Source of the DNA: RPQJ01 sp963698735
GTDB lineage: Bacteria > Pseudomonadota > Gammaproteobacteria > Steroidobacterales > Steroidobacteraceae
Direction of reading: 5' to 3'
Length of the DNA stretch: 64,000 bases
NCBI GenBank assembly: GCA_963698735.1
Contig: CAVOSA010000019.1
Coordinates: 62,001 to 126,000 of the forward strand
In this document: in pieces, positions 24,972 through 34,165 of the stretch
Layout of the letters: the number at the start of each line of letters is the position of its first letter
Numbering within the stretch: position 1 is the stretch's first letter
The notes under the pieces: generated by a model
The model's input: the letters and a program-made list of their open reading frames with translations, nothing else
The model's database searches: none
What the model was told of the DNA's origin: nothing
Made by a program: the position numbers and the translations under genes

Positions 24972-25859
24972 TCAGGGTGCTGCGGCGGTTTCGTCCGGGC
25001 GCACGAGCGGCGGACGGCCGAGCATCAGCGCGAGCAGCGACGCGATGCGGTCGCGCAGGTCGCGCCGGTCAATGATGAGGTCGATGGCGCCGTGCTCGAG
25101 CAGGAATTCACTGCGCTGGAATCCTTCCGGCAACGTCTCGCGCACGGTCTGCTCGATGACGCGCGGTCCTGCAAAACCAATCAGCGCGCGCGGCTCGGCG
25201 ATGTTGAGGTCACCCAGCATCGCAAGGCTCGCGGACACGCCGCCGGTGGTCGGATCGGTCAGCACCGAAACGAACGGCAGCCGCGCCTGCGCCATGCGGG
25301 CGAGCACGGCGCTCGTCTTGCTCATCTGCAGCAGTGACAACAAGCCTTCCTGCATGCGCGCGCCGCCGCTGGACGAAAAACAGATGAGCGGCAGGTTGTT
25401 GGCTAGGCAGTATTCAGCGCCGCGCGTGAAGCGCTCGCCCACCACGGAACCCATCGAACCGCCCAGGAAGCGAAACTCGAAGGCGCAGGCGACGACGTCG
25501 AGGCCGTGCACGGAGCCGGCCATCACGATCATTGCGTCCTTCTCGCCGACCGACTTCTGCGCCGCAGTCAGCCGGTCGCGATACTTCTTGCTGTCGCGGA
25601 ACTTGAGCGGATCCTCCGGCTCAACCTCGGCGGCGAGTTCGCGACCCGTGCCTGCGTCGAGGAACCCTTCCAGCCGGTCCCGCGCCTTGACGCGCATGTG
25701 GTGGCTGCACTTCGGGCAGACCTGCAGGTTGCGCTCGAGTTCGGCCCGATAGAGCACGGCGTCGCACGCGGGGCACTTGATCCACAGCCCCTCGGGGACG
25801 GAACGCGAGCGGCGCTCGGTCTTGATGCGCGAGGGTATGATCTTTTCGAACCAGGTCAC
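24972..25859 (-). CDS. accD: Acetyl-CoA carboxylase carboxyltransferase beta subunit
   Basis: 295 residues from GTG 25859, which overlaps the truA stop. It works with AccA to carboxylate acetyl-CoA to malonyl-CoA for fatty-acid synthesis. The N-terminal four-Cys zinc ribbon is CPAC (from about 29) and CPKC (from about 52). The crotonase-fold core has FSSSGGARMQEGLLSLLQM and DPTTGGVSASLAMLGD. Confidence 0.97.
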   Translation of the reverse strand: MTWFEKIIPSRIKTERRSRSVPEGLWIKCPACDAVLYRAELERNLQVCPKCSHHMRVKARDRLEGFLDAGTGRELAAEVEPEDPLKFRDSKKYRDRLTAAQKSVGEKDAMIVMAGSVHGLDVVACAFEFRFLGGSMGSVVGERFTRGAEYCLANNLPLICFSSSGGARMQEGLLSLLQMSKTSAVLARMAQARLPFVSVLTDPTTGGVSASLAMLGDLNIAEPRALIGFAGPRVIEQTVRETLPEGFQRSEFLLEHGAIDLIIDRRDLRDRIASLLALMLGRPPLVRPDETAAAP

Positions 25860-26652
25860 GGCACTGCTCCAGTACGCGGACGCTGGAGTTTAACCGATGG
25901 CAGGCAGGTGCCGGGGGCGTACTCCGCGGCGACGAAGTACAGACCCTGCGGCGCTGCGGTGGGCCCTGCCTGGCGCCGGTCCCTGGCCTGCAGCACCGCG
26001 GACAGCCACTCCGGCGATCGCTCGCCGCGGCCGACCAGGATCAGGCTGCCGGCGATATTGCGCACCATGTGATGCAGGAACGCGTTCGCGCGCACCTGGA
26101 TCTCGACGTAGGTGCCGTGCCTTTCGACCGCGATGCCGGTGAGGTTGCGGACTGGCATGGGCGACTGGCACTCGGCGGCGCGGAACGCCGAAAAGTCCTG
26201 GTGCCCGACCAGGCACTGGGCTGCGTCGTGCATGCGCTGCGCATCGAGCTCGTAGCGGACCCAGCAGACTCGATCGCGCTCCAGCGCGGGACGCAGTTGC
26301 CGATCGAGGATGCGGTACAGGTAGCGGCGCGCGAGCGCGTCGTGGCGGGCGTGGAAGTTTTCCGGCAACCACGTGCGCCCAGAGCACGGTGACGTCCAGC
26401 GGGGAGGTTGGCGTTCGTTCCCAGTACCCAGGCGTGCAGAGGCCTCGCGGCGCTGGTGTCGAAATGCACCACCATCTCGAGCGCGTGCACGCCGGCGTCG
26501 GTGCGTCCCGCAGCGGTGACTTCGACCGGGTGGTCGGCAACCTGCCCAAGTGCGCGCTGCAGGTCGCCCTGCACCGTGCGCGCGTGCGCCTGGTGCTGCC
26601 AGCCGGCGAAGGCCGAGCCGTCGTACTCGATGCCGAGCGCGAGACGCGGCAT
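25856..26652 (-). pseudogene. truA: tRNA pseudouridine synthase A, frame broken twice
   Basis: TruA makes pseudouridine at tRNA positions 38-40. The product is split over three frames. Frame 1 (from 26652): LGIEYDGSAFAGWQ, then AAGRTDAGVHA with the catalytic Asp, to LGTNANLP. Frame 2: LDVTVLWAHVV. Frame 3: PENFHARHDALARRYLYRILD to the end at 25856. Frame changes fit one extra G on the + strand in the GGGG run 26401-26404 and one extra base at 26366-26370. Everything else is intact and family-length (about 264 residues). It may be two sequence errors rather than a dead gene. It sits between fimV and accD as in Pseudomonas. Confidence 0.88.
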
Positions 26653-26659
26653 CCGCCCG

Positions 26660-29347
26660 TCAGGGCAGGCTGGAGATCAGCCGCTCTGCTTCCTGGCGCT
26701 GGGCCGAACTTCCTTCCTGCAGCACTTCATCGAGGATGCTGCGGGCGCCTTCGGGGTCGCCCATGTCCATGTAGGCGCGGGCAAGGTCGAGCTTGGTGCC
26801 GACTTCGCTCATCGTCGCAGGCTCGCCGCCGAGTTCGAAGTCGACGCCCCCGCCGAGGCTGACGTTGAGTTCCGTCGGGTCGAGCGCTCGCAACTCGCCC
26901 GTGGCATCGGACAGGTCGACGAAGCCTTCGAGCGACGCATCGCGCAGCATCGAGGACGTATCGTCGGAGATGCGGGTCAGGGCGGTCGAACTGAGGAGGT
27001 CGGTCTCGCTCTCGTCGAGCAGGCTCCTGCCCCCGCCGATACCCGCCGTCTCGACCGTGTCGCCGCCGGAGCGCTTTTTCATCTCGATCGCTTCGGTGGC
27101 GTCGAGCGACTCCATGGACTCGAGCGAGCGCAGGGAATCGAGGTCGAGGCCGAGGGCATCGACGGTGACCTCCTGCGTGTCGCTCGTCGACATGTCGGAT
27201 TTGCCGAGAACAGGAATCTTGACCGTCGACTTATCGGATTTGCCGAGCACCGGAATCTCGACCGTCGACTTGTCGGACTTGGCGAGAACCGGCATCTCGA
27301 TCGTCGGCAGCACCGCTGAATCGTCCTTGCCGCGGACCGGTTCGTCGAGCACGAAATCGATGCCGGAGCGGTCGACGGGCGCGATCTCGGTTTCCGAGAG
27401 GTCCATGTCCGGCCGGGCGTAATCACCCTCGGGGATCGTCAGGTCGAGCGCACCGGGCGCGCTCTGCAGTTCCATGTCGAGGGAGTCACCCGAGGCGGCG
27501 CTCGGTGCCCCGGCAAACAACACGTCGCCCGGGGCGATCTGCTTGCCCATGATCAGGACCTTGTCCCACTGACCGGCCGGCGCTTCCGCGCGTGTCGCGC
27601 CCAACTCGCGGGCCAGATCGAGGAACCGGTCCTTGTTGCCCCAGACGAAGTAGATTTCGAGCAGCTTGAGCTTGAGGTCGCGGCGCTGCGGCTCGCGCTT
27701 CATTGCCAGCTGCACGAGGTCTGCCGCCTGGTCGTACAGGCCATAGGCCATGTGGAAGTCGGCCTCGGCGAGCGGATCGCCGGACTCCATGCTGGCCGGA
27801 CCGTCGCCCGAAAGCGTGTCTTCGACCGTGACGACCTTGCGCGTCGGCTCGGGCAGACGGGAAACCCCGGCCGCCTCGCCGCGACCAGTATCGTTCGCGC
27901 GCTTTTCTTCGACAACGATGTCCGCCTCACGCGAACGCGGCGTGTACCGCGGCATGGACGAACGCGTGTCGCTCGTGCCGAGTGCTTCTTCGAGGGTCTC
28001 CTCGGCGCTGCCGCGTTCGCGGCGCAGACGCTTGAACAGCAACGCACCAAGGCCGATGCCCAGCAGGCCGAGCAGGACCCACCAGTAATCGGTGATGCGC
28101 TCGAGCAGCGAAGGCTGCGGCGGCTCAACCGCCTGCGGCTTCGGCTTCTTCGGCTGCTCGGGCTTGGGCGGTTCGGCGGCCACCGGCGCCGCTGGCGCGG
28201 CTTCGGCCGGGGTCGCAGTCGTATCGGCCGGTGCGGCGGTCTCGGCACCCGGAACCGGTGCCTCGACAGGCGCTGGGGTGCCGCCCTGCAGCGTCGCCAG
28301 CTCGGCATTGCGCACTTCGAGCAGGCGCTTGGCCTCGGCCAGCTCGCTCTCGAGCTGCTGCACGCGCGACTCGAGTTCGCTCGACCCTGCCGCGGATGAC
28401 GGAGCAGCGGCCGTCGCGGGCTGACTTGTCGTCGGCGCCGGAGACGTCGCAGTCGATGGCGCCGCAGTCCCCTGCTCGGGTGTCACCAGCCGCAGTCGAC
28501 CGGCTTCCGTGGCCGCGCCGGTGGCGCTTGTGCCGCTGCGCCACGCATCGTACTGACGCGCGACTTCCGCCGAAGCCTCCGCCGCCGAGATCGCACGGAT
28601 CTGGCTGGCGTCCGGAATCCGCAACGTGCTCCCGGCGCGCAGGATGTTGATGTTGTTGTCGAACGCCTGCGGGTTGTTCTGGTAGATGGAAACCATCGCC
28701 CGGTTCACATCCGAGCGCGAGCCGGGGTTGGCGGCGCTCGCGATCTCCCACAGCGTGTCGTGCGGGCGGACCCGGTAGGTGCTCCCCGGTTCGATGTCCG
28801 GCCGCGGGGAGGTCGAACTGGCCGTGCTCGTAGAACGGACCGGCTCGCTCGACGTCTCTGTGGTCGGCGTCGGCGCCCGGGCGCTGGTGGCGCCGCCCGA
28901 ACTGACGCGCGGCGCAGCCGCCACCGGTTGGCTGGCGGCAGGACCCGGCGCATAAACAGGCGGGTCCAGCAGGACCGTGTATTCACGGAGCAGCCGGCCG
29001 CGCGGCCAATTGGCCTCGACCAGCAGCGTGACGAAGGGCTCGGTGACCGGGCGCGGCGAGGTGACCCGCAGCACGTCCTGCCCGCCGGAGCCCTTGGCGA
29101 CTCGGAAACTGAAGTCGGCGAGGTAAGCCGGGCGGTCCAGGCCATACCGGGTGAACGTGTCGTTCGATGCGAGCGCAGCCCGCAGCGCCCCCAGGTCCTC
29201 CTGGGTAGCCGAAACCAGTTCGATTTCCGCGTCAAACGGCTGGTTCAGGGCCGAATTCAGCTTGATTTCGCCCAGCCCGAGCGCGTACAGGGCACCGGGG
29301 GCCATCAACGCACTCATGAGTAGGACGCGGCGTACTGCAGTCTTCAT
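26660..29347 (-). CDS. fimV: FimV-like peptidoglycan-binding protein
   Basis: 895 residues from ATG 29347 with GGGAG upstream. Order: signal peptide ending ALYALG; FimV N-terminal domain (GLGEIKLNSALNQPFDAEIELVSA); LysM domain around TYRVRPHDTLWEIASAAN; coiled coil (about 320-375); Pro/Ala-rich linker; membrane segment WWVLLGLLGIGLGALLF; long acidic cytoplasmic part with TPR-like helices; and the conserved FimV C-terminal domain (KLDLARAYMDMGDPEGARSILDEV). FimV organises type IV pili, secretion and the cell pole. The acidic region carries three 13-residue repeats (27191-27307). The reading from 29428 adds a non-signal Arg-rich leader and is rejected. Confidence 0.93.
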   Translation of the reverse strand: MKTAVRRVLLMSALMAPGALYALGLGEIKLNSALNQPFDAEIELVSATQEDLGALRAALASNDTFTRYGLDRPAYLADFSFRVAKGSGGQDVLRVTSPRPVTEPFVTLLVEANWPRGRLLREYTVLLDPPVYAPGPAASQPVAAAPRVSSGGATSARAPTPTTETSSEPVRSTSTASSTSPRPDIEPGSTYRVRPHDTLWEIASAANPGSRSDVNRAMVSIYQNNPQAFDNNINILRAGSTLRIPDASQIRAISAAEASAEVARQYDAWRSGTSATGAATEAGRLRLVTPEQGTAAPSTATSPAPTTSQPATAAAPSSAAGSSELESRVQQLESELAEAKRLLEVRNAELATLQGGTPAPVEAPVPGAETAAPADTTATPAEAAPAAPVAAEPPKPEQPKKPKPQAVEPPQPSLLERITDYWWVLLGLLGIGLGALLFKRLRRERGSAEETLEEALGTSDTRSSMPRYTPRSREADIVVEEKRANDTGRGEAAGVSRLPEPTRKVVTVEDTLSGDGPASMESGDPLAEADFHMAYGLYDQAADLVQLAMKREPQRRDLKLKLLEIYFVWGNKDRFLDLARELGATRAEAPAGQWDKVLIMGKQIAPGDVLFAGAPSAASGDSLDMELQSAPGALDLTIPEGDYARPDMDLSETEIAPVDRSGIDFVLDEPVRGKDDSAVLPTIEMPVLAKSDKSTVEIPVLGKSDKSTVKIPVLGKSDMSTSDTQEVTVDALGLDLDSLRSLESMESLDATEAIEMKKRSGGDTVETAGIGGGRSLLDESETDLLSSTALTRISDDTSSMLRDASLEGFVDLSDATGELRALDPTELNVSLGGGVDFELGGEPATMSEVGTKLDLARAYMDMGDPEGARSILDEVLQEGSSAQRQEAERLISSLP
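27191..27307. repeat. Tandem 39-bp repeat in fimV (three units)
   Basis: Units at 27191-27229, 27230-27268 and 27269-27307 encode variants of IPVLGKSDKSTVE in the acidic cytoplasmic linker of FimV. Units differ by a few bases. Such in-frame repeats tend to vary in number between strains. Confidence 0.85.
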
Positions 29348-29436
29348 CGATTCTCCCAGCGATCGCGAATTGAAGCGCGGGCGCGGCCTTGCGCCACCGG
29401 TCCGTTGGGTTCGCGTATCGTCATCCAATTAACATA

Positions 29437-29466
29437 ACTATAGCCCACGGCCGCGCTCGTACCCAA
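29437..29466 (-). promoter_or_regulatory. Candidate promoter of the fimV operon
   Basis: On the - strand: TTGGGT (29461-29466), an 18-base spacer and TATAGT (29437-29442) in the only AT-rich patch of the fimV-aroC gap, giving a leader of about 85 bases. The -35 is weak. Confidence 0.4.
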
Positions 29467-29567
29467 CACGACTGCGGCTGCAGGCGCCTTTGTAGCCCTT
29501 TGGGCAGGCGAATGCCGGACATGCTCCACACTTTCTGCGGAGTGACCCCCGGCTTTCGTCGGGGGCG

Positions 29568-30653
29568 TCAGGCGATCACCGGGGTCGAGGAGCGGACGTC
29601 GGCATTCTGGGCTCGATGCCGCAGGAAATGGTCGGCGAGCACCAGCGCCAGCATCGCCTCGGCGATCGGCACCGCACGGATGCCGACGCATGGGTCGTGC
29701 CGACCGGTCGTGACGATCTCGACCGGGTGACCTTCGACGTCGATCGAGCGCCCGGGTTTGACGATGCTCGACGTCGGCTTGATGGCCATGCTCACGCGCA
29801 GGTCCTGGCCCGACGAGATGCCGCCGAGGGTGCCCCCTGCCTGGTTCGAGAGGAAACCCTGGGGTGTGAGTTCGTCGCGATGCTCGGATCCGCGGTGCTC
29901 GACACTCGCGAACCCGGCGCCGATCTCCACGCCCTTCACCGCATTGATGCTCATCATCGCGTGCGCGAGGTCGGCGTCCAGCCGGTCAAAAACGGGTTCG
30001 CCGAGGCCCGGGGGCATGCCGGTGGCGACCACGTCGACCCGGGCTCCGATCGAGTCGCCTTCGCGACGCAGGTCGTCGATCATCGCCTCCAGTTGCGGCA
30101 CGCGCGCAGGCTCGGCACAGAAGAACGGATTGGCGTCGATCGCCGCACGATCCAGCAGCGCCAGCTTCAGCGAACCCATCTGCGAGAGATAGCCGAAAAT
30201 CTCGATGCCCTTCCCGGCCAGGAACTTGCGCGCGATGGCGCCGGCCGCCACGCGCATCACGGTCTCACGGGCCGAGGAGCGGCCGCCGCCGCGGTAATCG
30301 CGGAACCCGTACTTCTGCTGGTAGGTGTAGTCCGCGTGCCCCGGCCGGAAGCGGTCCTTGATCTTCTCGTAGTCGTACGAACGCTGGTCCGAGTTCTCGA
30401 CCAGCAGGCCGATCGGCGTACCGGTCGTGAGGCCATCGAAGACGCCAGACAGGATCCGCACGCGATCGGGCTCCCGCCGCTGGCTGGTGTATTTCGAGGT
30501 GCCTGAGCGACGCCGTTCGACGTCGCGCTGTATGTCTTCCTCCGTAAGCGGCATTCCCGGCGGGCACCCGTCGACGATGCAGCCGAGCGCCGGCCCGTGG
30601 CTCTCGCCGAAGGTCGTCACCGTGAACAGCAGTCCGATTGTGTTGCCCGACAT
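29568..30653 (-). CDS. aroC: Chorismate synthase
   Basis: 361 residues. Last step of the shikimate pathway, EPSP to chorismate, needing reduced FMN. Signatures: TFGESHGPALGCIVDGCPPG, DYRGGGRSSARET, MMSINAVKGVEIG, and RHDPCVGIRAVPIAEAM near the end. It begins two bases after the prmB stop, so the two are co-transcribed. Confidence 0.98.
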   Translation of the reverse strand: MSGNTIGLLFTVTTFGESHGPALGCIVDGCPPGMPLTEEDIQRDVERRRSGTSKYTSQRREPDRVRILSGVFDGLTTGTPIGLLVENSDQRSYDYEKIKDRFRPGHADYTYQQKYGFRDYRGGGRSSARETVMRVAAGAIARKFLAGKGIEIFGYLSQMGSLKLALLDRAAIDANPFFCAEPARVPQLEAMIDDLRREGDSIGARVDVVATGMPPGLGEPVFDRLDADLAHAMMSINAVKGVEIGAGFASVEHRGSEHRDELTPQGFLSNQAGGTLGGISSGQDLRVSMAIKPTSSIVKPGRSIDVEGHPVEIVTTGRHDPCVGIRAVPIAEAMLALVLADHFLRHRAQNADVRSSTPVIA

Positions 30654-30655
30654 GC

Positions 30656-31591
30656 CTAGCTCGTCCCGGAAAGCTCACGACGGTGCCTGTGCAGGTCGTC
30701 CTTCGTCAACAGGAAGACTCCACCGCCGCCCTGCTCGAACTCGAGCCAGAGGAATGGAACGCCGGGAAACGCCTCCTGCAGTCGTTCGTCGCTGTCGCCC
30801 ACCTCGACGACGAGGATGCCTCCCGCGGCCAGGTGTGCGTCGGCATCGCGCAGGATGCGGCGCACGACATCGAGTCCGTCGCTGCCGGCCCGCAAGGCCA
30901 TGTCCGGCTCGTGCCGGTACTCCTGCGGCAGTGCCTCCATCTCGGCATCGCTGACGTACGGCGGGTTCGAGACGATCAGGTCGTAGACGCTCTCCCCCAG
31001 CGGCTCGAACACGTCGCCCCGGTGCAGGTGGAGGCGCGATTCGACGCCATGACGTCGTACGTTGCGGGCCGCGACTTCGAGCGCTTGCGCCGAGAGATCC
31101 ACGGCGTCGACCTCCGCCTGCGGAAAACGGAGCGCGCACGCGATCGCGATGCAGCCCGAACCGGTGCCGATGTCCACGACGCGTCGCACACGAGCCGGGT
31201 CGATCCACGGCTCGAAGCCTGCGGCGATCAGCTCGGCAAAAGGCGAGCGCGGCACGATGACCCGCTCGTCCACTTCGAACTCGAGCCCCGCGAACCACAT
31301 GCGGCCCATGAGATAGGCCACCGGCACGCGCCGGCGCAGCCGTTCCTCGAACAAACCCAGCACGCGGGCCGCTGCAACCGGCCCGGGGCGCAACCCGTAG
31401 GCTGATTCGGCATCGGCATGGTCGAGCCCGAGCGCGTGGAAGACGAGCGCTGCTGCATCGTCGCGAGCATCGCCGGTACCGTGGCCGTAGGAGAGGCCCG
31501 CCGCGTCGAATTCCCGCGCACCAAAGCGGATGAGTTGCGCCACGGTAGGCGCCGCCGGCGGCTTGCGGGTGAACGGGTCAGGCGTCAGCAT
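30656..31591 (-). CDS. prmB: Ribosomal protein L3 glutamine methyltransferase
   Basis: 311 residues. SAM-dependent N5-glutamine methyltransferase; the N-terminal helical part and length fit PrmB, which modifies L3, rather than PrmC. SAM motif VVDIGTGSGCIAIA and the catalytic VSNPPYVSD motif are visible. The prmB-aroC order is conserved in gammaproteobacteria. It is divergent from the SCO1 gene, whose promoter lies in the 32-base gap. Confidence 0.94.
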   Translation of the reverse strand: MLTPDPFTRKPPAAPTVAQLIRFGAREFDAAGLSYGHGTGDARDDAAALVFHALGLDHADAESAYGLRPGPVAAARVLGLFEERLRRRVPVAYLMGRMWFAGLEFEVDERVIVPRSPFAELIAAGFEPWIDPARVRRVVDIGTGSGCIAIACALRFPQAEVDAVDLSAQALEVAARNVRRHGVESRLHLHRGDVFEPLGESVYDLIVSNPPYVSDAEMEALPQEYRHEPDMALRAGSDGLDVVRRILRDADAHLAAGGILVVEVGDSDERLQEAFPGVPFLWLEFEQGGGGVFLLTKDDLHRHRRELSGTS

Positions 31592-31607
31592 GCGGTCTGC
31601 GGTCCTA

Positions 31608-31616
31608 TGGGATAAT
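31608..31616 (+). promoter_or_regulatory. -10 box of a probable leaderless transcript (SCO1 gene)
   Basis: Extended -10 TGG-GATAAT (31608-31616) followed by exactly seven bases and then the ATG at 31624. The expected transcription start coincides with the start codon, and no ribosome site is present. Confidence 0.55.
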
Positions 31617-31623
31617 CGCTGCG

Positions 31624-32268
31624 ATGAGCGCGAAACCCAACCTTCGTATTGGACTGATCGCCATTCTAGCGGCTACGGCCGGGCTCTTTCTTGCCCGTGC
31701 GCTGCTCACGCCGCGAGTGACGCCGCCACCTGCCACCGAAAGTGCGACGATCCTGCCGCAGCCGCGCGCGCTCCCCGCACTCACCCTCGTGGATCAGGAC
31801 GGTCGCCCGCTGCCCGCAGGGTTTCTCCGGGACCGCTGGACCGTCGTGTTCTTCGGCTTCACGCAGTGCCCCGACATCTGCCCGGGCACGCTCGCGGTGC
31901 TGGCGCAGTTGAAGAAAGAACTGGCCGACCTGCCGGCGACCGACCAGCCGCACGTGCTGCTCATCAGTGTGGACCCCGAACGGGACACGCCGGCAGTGCT
32001 CAAGGCCTACGTAACTTTCTTCGACCCCTCATTCTCGGCGGCGACGGGGACCGTCGCCGGGGCGACGCAGGCCGCGACGGCCTTCTCGGTGCCCTTCGCC
32101 AAGGTGCCCCTCCCCGAGGGTGGCTACACGATGGATCATGGCGCCGGGCTGTTTGTCGTGTCGCCGGCAGGAGCGCTGGCGGCATACTCCTCACCGCCGC
32201 TTTCTGCGCCCGTGCTGGCCCGCGATTACCGGAAAGTCGTGCAGTACTACGAGGACTCACGCCGATGA
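31624..32268 (+). CDS. SCO1/SenC/PrrC-family copper chaperone
   Basis: 214 residues. One N-terminal membrane anchor (about 8-27), then a periplasmic thioredoxin-fold domain. Copper ligands: Cys82 and Cys86 in CPDICPG and His in YTMDHGAG. ISVDPERDTPAVLK is the usual family block. These proteins deliver copper to the CuA site of cytochrome c oxidase or act as thiol reductants. Its stop overlaps the psd start (ATGA), so the psd-epmA genes are in the same unit. Confidence 0.95.
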   Translation: MSAKPNLRIGLIAILAATAGLFLARALLTPRVTPPPATESATILPQPRALPALTLVDQDGRPLPAGFLRDRWTVVFFGFTQCPDICPGTLAVLAQLKKELADLPATDQPHVLLISVDPERDTPAVLKAYVTFFDPSFSAATGTVAGATQAATAFSVPFAKVPLPEGGYTMDHGAGLFVVSPAGALAAYSSPPLSAPVLARDYRKVVQYYEDSRR

Positions 32269-33143
32269 CCGCAGGCATCGAGCGCACGCGCGGAGACGAA
32301 CTCTTCGCCCGGCTGCAGAAGGCCCTGCCGCAGCACCTGCTGTCGCGTGGCATGCATGCGCTTGCGCGCAGCCGGCGGCCGGCGGTCCGTAACGCGATCC
32401 TGAACACGGTGCTGAGGTCGTATCCGCAGATCGACATGCGCGAGGCGCTGCAGCCGGACCCATTCATGTATGAATCGTTCAATGCATTTTTCACGCGCGA
32501 GCTGCGCCCGGGCGCCAGGCCAGTGGTCGCCGATGCACACGTCCTCGCGTCGCCGGTGGACGGCACTGTGAGTCAGCTCGGACGCACGGATGCCGGGCGC
32601 CTGGTGCAGGCCAAGGGCATGCACTACACGTGCGCAGGGCTGCTCGCGGACGCCCCGTCAGCTGCCCGCTACCTGGGCGGCAGCTTCGCCTGCCTCTACC
32701 TGGCGCCGTACAACTATCACCGCATCCACATGCCGTGCGACGCCGTGCTGCGCGCGACGCGCTACGTGCCGGGCGAGCTGTTCAGCGTCAACGCTGCGAC
32801 GGCACGCGCCGTGCCCGACCTCTTCGCACGCAACGAACGCGTGGTCTGCGACTTCGACACCGACGACGGACCATTGTGCCTCGTGCTCGTCGGCGCTCTC
32901 TTCGTCGGCAGCATCGAGACCGTCTACGCCGGCGAGATCAACCCGCCGCCGGCGCGAGGCGGCAAGGTCCGCGCGATCAATGAAGGCGTGGGTCGCAGGT
33001 TTGCGCGTGGCGAGGAACTCGGTCGCTTCAACATGGGATCGACTGTCATCGTACTGACTGGCCGGCAAGTCATGTTCGCGCCCCGCGTGGAGCCCGCGGA
33101 GCCGGTACGCATGGGACAGCTGCTCGCACGATTTGCCGCATGA
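32265..33143 (+). CDS. psd: Phosphatidylserine decarboxylase
   Basis: 292 residues. Inner-membrane enzyme making phosphatidylethanolamine; it cleaves itself to create a pyruvoyl group. Charge-relay blocks: ASPVDGTVSQLG (Asp) and APYNYHRIHMPC (His). The processing motif near the C terminus reads FNMGSTVIV, with MGST in place of the common LGST; Ser is conserved. FFTRELRPGARP is another family block. Its start and stop both form ATGA overlaps with neighbours. Confidence 0.96.
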   Translation: MTAGIERTRGDELFARLQKALPQHLLSRGMHALARSRRPAVRNAILNTVLRSYPQIDMREALQPDPFMYESFNAFFTRELRPGARPVVADAHVLASPVDGTVSQLGRTDAGRLVQAKGMHYTCAGLLADAPSAARYLGGSFACLYLAPYNYHRIHMPCDAVLRATRYVPGELFSVNAATARAVPDLFARNERVVCDFDTDDGPLCLVLVGALFVGSIETVYAGEINPPPARGGKVRAINEGVGRRFARGEELGRFNMGSTVIVLTGRQVMFAPRVEPAEPVRMGQLLARFAA

Positions 33144-34135
33144 GCGGCAGCGCACCTTCGCAGGCCGGCGACTGGCGCCCCACCGCCACCCTCGCGCAGC
33201 TTCGGTTGCGGGCGGAACTGCTGGCACGGGTACGCGACTATTTCGCCGGGACCTGGGCCCTCGAAGTCGAAACGCCTGCGCTCGTCCGCGCGGCAGTCAC
33301 CGACGTGCATCTCGAATCGTTGCGGGTCGTCGACGACGCAGCGGGCGGCTCGACCGCGGGGCACCTGCAGACGTCACCGGAATACGCGATGAAGCGCCTG
33401 TTGTGCGCCGGCGCGCCCGACATCTACCAGGTGTGCCGCGTGTTTCGTGCGGGTGAGCGCGGCGGTCGCCACAATCCCGAGTTCACGATGATCGAGTGGT
33501 ACCGGCATGGCCTCGATCACCATGCATTGATGCGTGACGTCGAAGCACTGATTCGGCACCTGCTCGAGCCGTTGCGACGCTGCGGACCGAGCGAGTCGCT
33601 CAGCTACTGCGACGCATTCGAGCGGCGCCTGGGCATGCATCCTTTGCACGCCCCGGTTTCCGCGCTGCTCGAGGCGATCGAGCGTGCCGGCACGGACGTG
33701 CCGGAGTCGATGCGTTCCGGCGCCGAACGCGACGACGTATTGGACCTCGCGATGGGCACGGCGGTCGCAGAATCCTTTGCGCAGGACAGGCTCACCTTCC
33801 TGTACGATTTCCCGGCAAGCCAGGCCGCGCTCGCGCAGGTTCGTGGCGAAGTCGCTTCGCGCTTCGAGGCGTTCTGGGGTCCGCTCGAGTTGGCGAACGG
33901 CTTTCACGAACTCGGTTCGGCGCCGGAGCAGCGCGCGAGGTTCGAGGCCGACATCGCGCGGCGCAGCATGCAGGGGCAGCCCGTGCGTGATGCGGATGCG
34001 CTTTTCCTGGATGCACTGGCCGCAGGCCTGCCGCCCTGCGCCGGTGTGGCGCTCGGCTTCGATCGCCTGGTGATGGTCGCCGCGGGCGCCGAGCGCATCG
34101 ACGACGTCATTGCCTTCCCGTACGAGCGGGCCTGA
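33140..34135 (+). CDS. epmA: EF-P--(R)-beta-lysine ligase
   Basis: 331 residues. A LysRS-like class II catalytic domain without anticodon-binding domain; it attaches (R)-beta-lysine to a Lys of EF-P. Class II motif 2 is VCRVFRAGERGGRHNPEFTM; motif 3 is GVALGFDRLVMVAAG. Its substrate EF-P is encoded at 34839-35408 with the required Lys34. EpmB, which supplies beta-lysine, is not in this window. Confidence 0.95.
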   Translation: MSGSAPSQAGDWRPTATLAQLRLRAELLARVRDYFAGTWALEVETPALVRAAVTDVHLESLRVVDDAAGGSTAGHLQTSPEYAMKRLLCAGAPDIYQVCRVFRAGERGGRHNPEFTMIEWYRHGLDHHALMRDVEALIRHLLEPLRRCGPSESLSYCDAFERRLGMHPLHAPVSALLEAIERAGTDVPESMRSGAERDDVLDLAMGTAVAESFAQDRLTFLYDFPASQAALAQVRGEVASRFEAFWGPLELANGFHELGSAPEQRARFEADIARRSMQGQPVRDADALFLDALAAGLPPCAGVALGFDRLVMVAAGAERIDDVIAFPYERA

Positions 34136-34165
34136 GTCCGCGACCACCCTCGGGAGCCTCCGACG

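Noticed and set aside
27191..27307. Possible CRISPR-like repeats
   Set aside because: The three units are contiguous with no spacers and are in frame within fimV.
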